Virus record (IMG/VR): IMGVR_UViG_3300047476_001939
Coordinates: 1-25,991 of that record
Strand: one strand, 5' to 3'
Length of the DNA: 25,991 bases
Source of the DNA: a virus
This document shows positions 9,701 through 17,000 of the stretch, piece by piece (the first letter of the stretch is position 1; each line of letters begins with the position of its first letter). The notes beneath the pieces were generated by a model. The model ran no database searches, was not told the DNA's origin, and was given only the letters and a program-made list of their open reading frames with translations. Position numbers and translations under genes: made by a program.

Positions 9701-11122
9701 TCTGTTTCAGGATTTGCAATAACATCCACAGATGTTGATGTTCCATTGAGGGTTACTGGTGGAACTATTAATGCAAACACAAATTTTTATAAATCTGAAG
9801 TTTCTTTTAATGGAAATTTAGTTAATAAATTTGTAAGCACGACATTCTTCAAATCAATTACTGTTGGTGAAATATCAAGTTTTATAACAACTACAAAACC
9901 TAAACTTTTCGAATTCAAATTACATTGGAATGGATACGACAAGCCTTTTCCAATGAATGAGCTTAAGATTAGATTCTTTGCAAATTTAGGATCATTGCCA
10001 GATTACAATAATCCTCTTACATCTTGGAAATCTGTTTCATATAAGCCTTTTGTTGCTGGATTTAATAACAGTCCAAATAACAACTTAATACAAGTTCAAT
10101 TTACTGATTCTGATTGGAACCAAAATGTTTCTCAATCTGATGTTATTTGGGTGGCTATATCAGTTCCATTCAATTCTGCCTTAGGAAGAGCGAATGGTAT
10201 AGAACTTTCAAACGTTGACTTTATAGAAAACGGAGAATTTTCTGGTTATAGAAGAGCTAACAATTTATGGCACAAACTTCATGCTAGATATGAAGAGAAG
10301 TCAAAGAACTCAACCCATAAAAACTCAATACAATATAGAGTAAGAGCAGCATCACACGGAAATATCTCAAGCTTCTCTACAAAGATTAGCAGCCCTTCTC
10401 AAGTAGATATAGAAGCACCAAAGTATTTAGGCGATGATCCTAATATTTTAGTTGCAACAGAATCTACATTAAGAATGGTTCAATTGTCAATCCAAGCAGA
10501 TGATAATGAATCTGGAATCCTTGCTTTCAGAGTTGGAAAAGAAATTGATAATTCATTTATCAATTACACATCTTGGCTTCCTTGGGATAAATTTATTGTA
10601 AGTGAAGATAACTTATATTATCTATATCTTTATGGACATTTGAATTACTATTCTTTGGGGCCACAAAATACAGCTTTCCAAAATCAGAATATAGGATTTT
10701 CGGGACAAAGAAAAATCTGGGTGCAATTGATGGATTATATGGGAAATATATCTGAATCTAATCCATTAACATTTGTTGCATCATCCCAAGCTTTAGTAGA
10801 TACACAAGCACCATATGGAACAGTTGATTTCTTTGATCCAAAAACAAATCAAATTACTACAGTTTCCAATCTTCCTCAATCTTGGATGAAAGTTGATGGA
10901 CACGATTTGGTAACTGGAATTAAAGACGTTCAAATTAGAAGATTGCTTGACTCTGGAAATGGTGAATGGTCAGAGTGGATCCCATATTCGCCTTATGTAA
11001 AAGTAGATTTTACTGGTGAAAATGATGGAGTCAAAAAAGTAGAAATAAAATTTAGAGACTTTGGAAATAATATCACTCAACCTGAAGTTAAATGGAATGC
11101 TATTAGGAGACCAAAAGTATAA
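6767..11122 (+). CDS. Giant modular tail fibre / baseplate adhesin (1451 aa)
   Basis: All-beta modular protein. After an unrecognised N-terminal region (1-200), residues about 205-470 and 485-745 look like two LamG/concanavalin-type beta sandwiches, each ending in a typical strand (LVLDELFIAQGK; YFQDLRWIGI). Residues about 804-924 and 925-1028 are two copies of the phage-tail module with VLVKDQ...ENGVY. After a further sandwich, two Ig-like units end in conserved strands of the 'VxxRDxxGN' type: IWVQLMDYMGNIS (around 1335) and VEIKFRDFGNNIT (around 1435). Such units are common in phage fibres and secreted bacterial proteins. No signal peptide or membrane segment is present. The stop overlaps the next start (TAATG). 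Binding of cell-surface glycans is an inference from the sandwich folds. Confidence 0.7.
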   Translation: MPYNVSIILPNNLTSGYLQSEFINLGQPYTSNSYSKDPSLDNNKNTLTFSFEVRDSGTREITYLRRIKTLYLSNDPEFDPTATIAIQNWPSSSYVYDPTYDYEYTFNSSYFFDNTLTQGTMATPTAGGTGLFKVYNWPLSATGGLSTVYMKAILEGPNGTDIEYPMGYGIFDQIRWEGVIPVNPDFPEIPSAKSGYTGKNTLLSFVSGNQVSAESEFTGIGRYLASVYEISNTGGTYDAYSAKSSVKRTLIPTASIASTTLATYRYYDGNYTSSSLSLGANIGLTGESYGKGAFFYSNTKLVPSVNKTDFYTQAGFSFTTSGIAVTSQAYLKLFAAPDTSANGNEIVCRIDIPNNSSPTALLYTRINGSDSASKQTTSLPHSILPLLQSGGLMEMYYSSMGTTNLCMVEAYYTPYLDQSTTSRKSYLLGNAIVSSFGTSSVGSAFGYQISQATGSTFSGGLVLDELFIAQGKSKLSVDIGDCTNDDIALINNPVTEIEYGWSDSVNEDFIVLTDAPSDISFTTTVTNNLYQISKIDSSNTHTVPMHYELQLYKPSLSNRSKFELAFKHGSDDVYVAFSSVSSYRSHTQNSLTVNWDRPFGVRCDDGFAYSDAPLNAPTILVKFSGEKDEISVSYRGEDNKLRRQVLRSYQPQTEVCKFIFEITDQLPNSYTGRFKNKTATGTYLLVKETTGSGINLVGVVDMLLPINSNTSGLGYFASFGVRKSSYNNDGSTYFQDLRWIGIPNFYKEQYDNDSNVKTTLLSDEGFTNSKHYLGQKLLSGLTDLIDYQYETANTLPKLTLEAQNFTFTALPNSPTYSSNVLTAGTAGTLVLNGGFVTSTSDYILVAGQATTSQNGVYYQTRVGTATTTWRLSRVPEMNSSDEIKSGMLVKIPTDYSVASTKWYLNTPDPIVLGSSNLAFSAVEPTPETISLATTGTNIVVSSLASLTIDGTALSTLAIGSKVLVKDQIENTENGVYIKSVSGFAITSTDVDVPLRVTGGTINANTNFYKSEVSFNGNLVNKFVSTTFFKSITVGEISSFITTTKPKLFEFKLHWNGYDKPFPMNELKIRFFANLGSLPDYNNPLTSWKSVSYKPFVAGFNNSPNNNLIQVQFTDSDWNQNVSQSDVIWVAISVPFNSALGRANGIELSNVDFIENGEFSGYRRANNLWHKLHARYEEKSKNSTHKNSIQYRVRAASHGNISSFSTKISSPSQVDIEAPKYLGDDPNILVATESTLRMVQLSIQADDNESGILAFRVGKEIDNSFINYTSWLPWDKFIVSEDNLYYLYLYGHLNYYSLGPQNTAFQNQNIGFSGQRKIWVQLMDYMGNISESNPLTFVASSQALVDTQAPYGTVDFFDPKTNQITTVSNLPQSWMKVDGHDLVTGIKDVQIRRLLDSGNGEWSEWIPYSPYVKVDFTGENDGVKKVEIKFRDFGNNITQPEVKWNAIRRPKV
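9179..9538 (+). repeat. Phage-tail module copy A (protein-level repeat)
   Basis: Encodes a diverged copy: YILVAGQATTSQNGVYYQ, then TTTWRLSRVPEM and a second half ending WYLNTPDPIVLG. The order (LV-x-Q, NGVY, W-R, then SGMLVKI) matches the other four copies. It is directly followed by copy B. Confidence 0.6.
9539..9850 (+). repeat. Phage-tail module copy B (protein-level repeat)
   Basis: Encodes LATTGTNIVVSSLASLTIDG, then KVLVKDQIENTENGVYIKS and a Thr/Val-rich second half. It is a clear match to the widespread phage-tail pattern 'TIDGV...GDxVLVKDQ...NGIY'. The usual W-x-R after NGVY is missing here. Confidence 0.75.
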
Positions 11123-14088
11123 TGGTATCAACAATTTTTACAGCTAGTTGTTCTTGGAAAGGACCAAACGATAGCGAAAAAATATTATACTTTGCAGGCA
11201 TCTCAAAGAAAAAATTTACAAACATTTCTTTAGTAGATAGTTTAGATCCAGCATATGCATCAAGAACTGCTTTTAAGCTTGTCGGTACAAATTCAGATGA
11301 TTTGGGAAGAGTATACAAAGTAAATTCTAAAGATGAATTAATAGTTAACTCTGCCGTAAATTATGGAGTTGATGATTATAAGAACTATCTAATTTTTGAA
11401 ACTCCTATTGATCCATCTTTAGTTAACGTAATCTTAGAAAGATACTATGCTTCTATACACACAGCTAATCTTGTATCCTTCGAAAAAATTATTGATCTAG
11501 AAAATCAAGGTGAAAGAGCAATTACCTCAATGGTTGCTTCTTCTGACGGTATTTATTTATCTGGCGTGTCAGGAAAAATCTGGTTTTACAATGGAGAATA
11601 TGTAAGCGGTCCTATATTCATTCTTCAAGAAAACAGCGAAGATATATCTGCTTCAGTTATGATCTCTCACAAATTTGAACACGAAGCTGAATCTTATCTT
11701 TATGTAGGGTCAGATCAGTTACCAAGATTGTTCAGAGCTAAATTAAGTTCAGCTTACAATGGTAGTGAGTGGGAGCAAGTTTATCCTTACGGTGAATTAG
11801 CTGCTAATTCTGGTGGTATTTTGTCAATGGTTTCTGCATACAATAAGTTATTTATTGGATGCTTAGATAAGAAAATCCACAGATATATTAGAACCCTTAC
11901 AGTTTCATTGTCAGAGCCAACAAACTTAATTACAGAAGAAGTTTTAGTAAAGGAAACAGAAACTGAATCTTTAGAAACATCTACTCTTATATCCAATAAT
12001 ATTAGTGATTATGAGCCAGCAAATTTTGGTATTAGATGTTTAGCTGTTGGGAAAAATCAAGTTGTAGCAGGTATCGATAGAAAGCCTGAGATTTGGTCTT
12101 ATTCTGAAATACCATTATCCAATCCAACTACTGATGAAAGTTGGACTACTTTAGATCTTGATGAAGTATTTATGAATGATCCAGCTCCAGCCCAATTCTA
12201 TTCATATGATAGTAATACTCTTTCTAGAAATGATGAGAATGTAGTAATAGCAAGGTTTCCTGAAGAAAATAGTGCAGTACTTTACAATGAATTTTTAGTA
12301 ATTAAAGGCAACACTGTATCTTCTACTGGGGCTACAACTTATGGCGCTAGATTGTATGAAATTTCAGAAGGTAGCGATTGGGAGCAACTTCTTCAAGAGA
12401 ATCTACCAAGTCAAAATTTCATCAACGTAAAATGCGCTTCTTGGCAAGCAATTACAAGTTGGAATAATTTTACTTCATTAGATGGATATGATCTTGTTCT
12501 AAACGATTTGTTTATGCTCAAAGATCAAACCGCTGCTGGAACTAATGGTATTTACAATGGCATTTATGTTTACAATGGAGTAAATAACACACCATCCCTC
12601 GTAAATATTACACAGTATGTAATTTCAAATAGCACAAAATTAGGATTCTATATTGAAACTGGATATATCAATACTGGCAATCGATATTTACTAAACTACA
12701 CAAATTTTTTATCTACAGGCAGTTTTGTAGTTTATAAACCAAGCTATACTTTCGAGACAGAAGTAATCAATCTTAACTCAAGTCAGGCTGCAACTTCTTT
12801 AGATTTGAAAAATGACACAACATTAAATAACGCAGAACAAATTCCTACAAATTCACTCACAGGATTTCAAGGTTTTCAAATAGCAGATTTGTATGGTCAG
12901 TATTGCATTGAATTTAACAGCACTACACTCAAATTATCAAGCGGATTCAATTCTGTCGAGAAAACATTAACAACTACAGGTTTGATAGCAAATTATCAAT
13001 TTTATTCAGTGTCTAGTGGAATTACAACTTCTAGCACTCAATCTTGGACTATTGATAAATTTGTAAGTAGTTTGACTGCAACAACTGAAACTTCTTATGA
13101 TGTTTTCAATGATCCATACGAAAAATATGTATTGAAAATTGATCCAGCTTTAACAGGCAATCCAGCTATCTATGTAGACAATTTGGATCTTGAGGTAGAT
13201 TTAGATTCAATTATTACATTGAGAGTAAAAGCTAAACCAAAATCTAAATCATTAGACTTGGGGAAAATCAAAGCTTACTGGGCTTATGAGGGTGGCATTT
13301 TCAACATAAGTGCAGAAACAGCTTTACACTCATCTGACGAATTTATAACTTATAAAATTGAGCCTATTTGGAAGGGCAATATTGGAAAGTTAAAAATAGA
13401 ATTTGTAGATCTTCCAGAAAACAATGATAGACCAGATGAAATTGTCATTGATTTGATACAAATTAGATCTATTGAAGATGTGTTTGATATTAATAATAAT
13501 CTTTCTAAAATTAGATGGGTTGTTGAAGATAGAGATATTAAAATTTATTTAGGACAACAAAGAACTCCATTTTTAGAAAAGAAAAATTTTATTTCTCTAG
13601 ACACTTATAATTCAAAATATTTGGATGTTTCAGCTAATGATTATGATTATGATCACCCGTTTATTCAATTCGGGAAAATCGATAACAATGGTGGAGATTC
13701 CTTAGTTGGATATTCAAAAATTTCTTTCATTATTGGATCAACTTATTCACCAACAAATTACAAAACAATAGAGTTCAATCAATCTGCACACTTACCTTCG
13801 ACAGGTGGAGTCAGGTTATTTACTTATCACGATGGAACATTATATTGTTCAACAGATGGTTTTATAAGTAGCAAAATTTCAGAAAATCCAAATGACAGAC
13901 AAAGCAAGATTTTCTTTTATAGATCAGATTCAGAAAGTTGGTCGCTTGAAGATATAAATTTTGAAAGAAAGAAAATCTTTGATAGTGCTGGAAATTACAC
14001 ACTTTACGGGATTATAAGACCTTTAACAATGATCAGCTATAAAGGCAAATTATTCTTAAGCGGACACTATGGAAGTATTAAATCATAA
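11122..14088 (+). CDS. Interrupted beta-propeller adhesin (988 aa)
   Basis: Start chosen at the ATG overlapping the previous TAA, with AGGAG at 11107-11111 upstream. After an N-terminal region (1-125), five propeller-like blades can be read: ITSMVASSDGIYLSGVSG, YLYVGSDQLPRLFRA, ILSMVSAYNKLFIGCLDK, IRCLAVGKNQVVAGID, and VLYNEFLVIKG...ARLYEIS. A large insertion follows (about residues 432-893): first a phage-tail module (LKDQTAAGTNGIY), then two beta-sandwich regions that resemble carbohydrate-binding or LamG folds. Two last blades close the protein (VRLFTYHDGTLYCSTDG; TMISYKGKLFLSGHYGS). The total of seven blades fits one propeller. No catalytic motif is seen. Target binding at the fibre tip is inferred. 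The protein ends right after a blade strand, so closure may rely on the N-terminal part. Confidence 0.65.
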   Translation: MVSTIFTASCSWKGPNDSEKILYFAGISKKKFTNISLVDSLDPAYASRTAFKLVGTNSDDLGRVYKVNSKDELIVNSAVNYGVDDYKNYLIFETPIDPSLVNVILERYYASIHTANLVSFEKIIDLENQGERAITSMVASSDGIYLSGVSGKIWFYNGEYVSGPIFILQENSEDISASVMISHKFEHEAESYLYVGSDQLPRLFRAKLSSAYNGSEWEQVYPYGELAANSGGILSMVSAYNKLFIGCLDKKIHRYIRTLTVSLSEPTNLITEEVLVKETETESLETSTLISNNISDYEPANFGIRCLAVGKNQVVAGIDRKPEIWSYSEIPLSNPTTDESWTTLDLDEVFMNDPAPAQFYSYDSNTLSRNDENVVIARFPEENSAVLYNEFLVIKGNTVSSTGATTYGARLYEISEGSDWEQLLQENLPSQNFINVKCASWQAITSWNNFTSLDGYDLVLNDLFMLKDQTAAGTNGIYNGIYVYNGVNNTPSLVNITQYVISNSTKLGFYIETGYINTGNRYLLNYTNFLSTGSFVVYKPSYTFETEVINLNSSQAATSLDLKNDTTLNNAEQIPTNSLTGFQGFQIADLYGQYCIEFNSTTLKLSSGFNSVEKTLTTTGLIANYQFYSVSSGITTSSTQSWTIDKFVSSLTATTETSYDVFNDPYEKYVLKIDPALTGNPAIYVDNLDLEVDLDSIITLRVKAKPKSKSLDLGKIKAYWAYEGGIFNISAETALHSSDEFITYKIEPIWKGNIGKLKIEFVDLPENNDRPDEIVIDLIQIRSIEDVFDINNNLSKIRWVVEDRDIKIYLGQQRTPFLEKKNFISLDTYNSKYLDVSANDYDYDHPFIQFGKIDNNGGDSLVGYSKISFIIGSTYSPTNYKTIEFNQSAHLPSTGGVRLFTYHDGTLYCSTDGFISSKISENPNDRQSKIFFYRSDSESWSLEDINFERKKIFDSAGNYTLYGIIRPLTMISYKGKLFLSGHYGSIKS
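12427..12738 (+). repeat. Phage-tail module copy C (protein-level repeat)
   Basis: Encodes VKCASWQAITSWNNFTSLDG, then LFMLKDQTAAGTNGIYNG and a diverged second half. It begins immediately after propeller blade 5 of its protein and shares the leading Cys with copies D and E. Confidence 0.65.
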
Positions 14089-17000
14089 TGAGTGAAGATA
14101 TCAGAAACACATTTATTGCATTTAGTGGTGCAAGTCCAGGAATCTCTACAAGCTTGACAAATCTATCATACACTTCCTATGATGGCAAAAGAGTTTATTT
14201 AAATTTTGAAGATATTGACAGCACAGGAATTGAGCCTTCCACAGGACTTCAATTAAGATTTTCTGTCACTAAAAAATTCGGAGCTATTGCAACTACTGTC
14301 ACACCAACATCTACATTTGTTGATGCAAGTTCTCCTAAGACTCTTCAATTGATTTTGGCTGATTCTGATAGAATTGTAGATTATTCGTATAATGGTAGTG
14401 GAGTAGCATTAACTGCTCAAACAGTCTTTGTTTCTTATGATGGAACAGGCTTTGGCAGTACAGTCCCTAAATTATCGGACAATGATACACAAAAATCTTT
14501 TGTATCTTCTTTCACTGGTGTAGGAATTACAAATCTTACAAAAGAATCAAATCCTCCACTTTACAATTATTCAACCACAAGTACTGACGGAACTAAAGTA
14601 TTCGTCTATTACACAGAAGCTACTCCACCCCTTCTTCCAACAACAAATATTAGTGGTTTTGCAGTATCACAAAACAATTCTGGTATTGCAATCACAAATG
14701 GCTATGTTCTAGATCCTACAAGTGCTTCTAATGGCAAAGTAATTGTTTTGCAGTTATCAGGAAAAATTGATTCTGATGATGGCACAAACCCCGTAACTCT
14801 CACCTACACACCTCCTGCATCTGATTTTTTTAAGATCAAGGACAGTACAGGCACAGGATTAACTTATGCTGTATCTTTTTCTGGAACAGCAATTACAAAT
14901 TTGGTTGCAGATAGATCTAGGCCTGTTGTAGTAAATGCACAAACTTCAGTAACAGCTCCAACATTATTCCTAAATTTCTTTGTCACGATGTCCGAGCCTA
15001 CTCTTCCGGGTACATCTGCAACTGGTTTTAGTATATATCACGTTGAAGCAGAAGCATTTAAAGATATATATTCAGTTACAGATTCAAGCACAACTTACAA
15101 TGGATTTGGCGTAACACAATATGCATTAGCTGTAAATAAGAGCGGATTAGGACCAAACGATACATTCATTCTTAGTTACTCAAAACCTACTAGTGATTAC
15201 ATAACTGATCAAAGTGGAAATTTGAATGAGCTATTAAGTTTTTCAAATTTAGCAATCAAGAATCTTTATCGTGGAACATTCCCCTTATCTCCTGGTGGCG
15301 GATATAGTGCAATTGCTGCTACAACCAGTTATGTTTCAACAACAGGATATGACCTTTATTTAGATTTTGATTTAAACAAATCGTATCCAGCTATTCCAGG
15401 AACAGGCATTACTGGATTCAAAGTTTTTATTGATGGACAATCTGCTCCAATAAGAAGTGCATCAACAGGAACAACAGGATCAGATCATAACGTAAAGTTA
15501 TCTCTTTACAACAAAGTTTCTTCAGGTAGCACTGTTGAAGTTTCATTTGAGCAAGGTAGTTTAAGATTATATGGAGCTTCTGGATATGCTGCTATAAATA
15601 ATTTTGAGCCAGCTCCAATAACTAACAACGCAAGTTATGATCATACTGGTTTTTTTGATGCATATTTTTGGAATCAATCAATTGATGATAATACAACTTA
15701 TGGTTACGAAATTGAAGATGAAACAACAGATGTATTTGTAAAATCTGAATTTTATCCAAATGCAAGTGTAATTTATGACACTGTTCCGCCTAAGGGTATT
15801 CTTATATTAAATAGGAAAGCTGATGATGTAGATCCAGGAATCAAAGTACATTATTTTTCTGGTACTGGATATTCTTCAACAACAACAGAGTATACAGACG
15901 CAACTTCATCTTATTCATTCTTGCAAACTGTAAATGCTTTTAAAATAGTTTCAGACAAAGCTCAAAATATTTCAACAATTTATTTGAAACTCAAGAAAAC
16001 TGGAAGTATTGTAAATCTAGGCGATAGAATAAATGTTGCAATATATACTCACGACACTGTAAACGATTCACCTTCTACTTTACTAGGTTCTTTTTCAAGT
16101 ATTCAATTTGATGATTTGACTACATCTTTTGATTCATATACTTTTACAAATACAGGTTTGACATTAGCTGAAAATACAACATATTGGATTCATATAACAC
16201 TTGATAATTTACCAATGCCTACTGTTGGTTCTGCCACTATAGACATTGCTAATTTCACCAATACATCATCAGAATTTGCCTATTATGATGATGATAATTT
16301 GATTTGGATAAGATTAGCTAATACATCTCCATATTACAAAATTACTGCTTTTAATACAGCTTCAGCAGAATTGTCGTCAAAAGATTACCTTTTAGATATT
16401 TATGAAACCCCATTGAAACAAGTAAGTGTTTACGGTGGAAGCTCTGACCTATCAAAATTTGAAGTTATAGGAAATGATCAAGCTAATTATATTTATAAAA
16501 AGTTCGATCCAGTTTACGAAGACACCACTAATTCTGCAAACAATATTTATCCAACGGTTACTAATTTGATTGTTGGAGCTACTGCAAAAAATACTAAAAC
16601 TTATATCTTGCAAGTAAAGAAAACTCAAACATCAGAATGGGAAGACATTGTAGAAAATATTGCTGATCCAGAAACTACTGATTACTTAAGTTTTGCATTC
16701 ACCACTCCTATTTCTCTGTACGCCGCTAGAATTTCTTACCACGGAGACTATTTCACTATAGATCAAAGAGGCGATTTAACCTTAGCTGCATATGATAAAT
16801 ATTCAGATGTAGTCTCAGCTCAAATTTCAAGATTTTCTGACTTTAGAGATGCAACTTCTTTCCCAAATGCAGACAGTAAAGGGTTTATAGATTTTTCAGC
16901 CGGTGAGACTACATTTACTAATATTGATCTTACAAATGCTGCTTATTTATGGTCTAAGAAAACTGGCAATGCAACATCAGAAATTACTGCAATTGCTTCT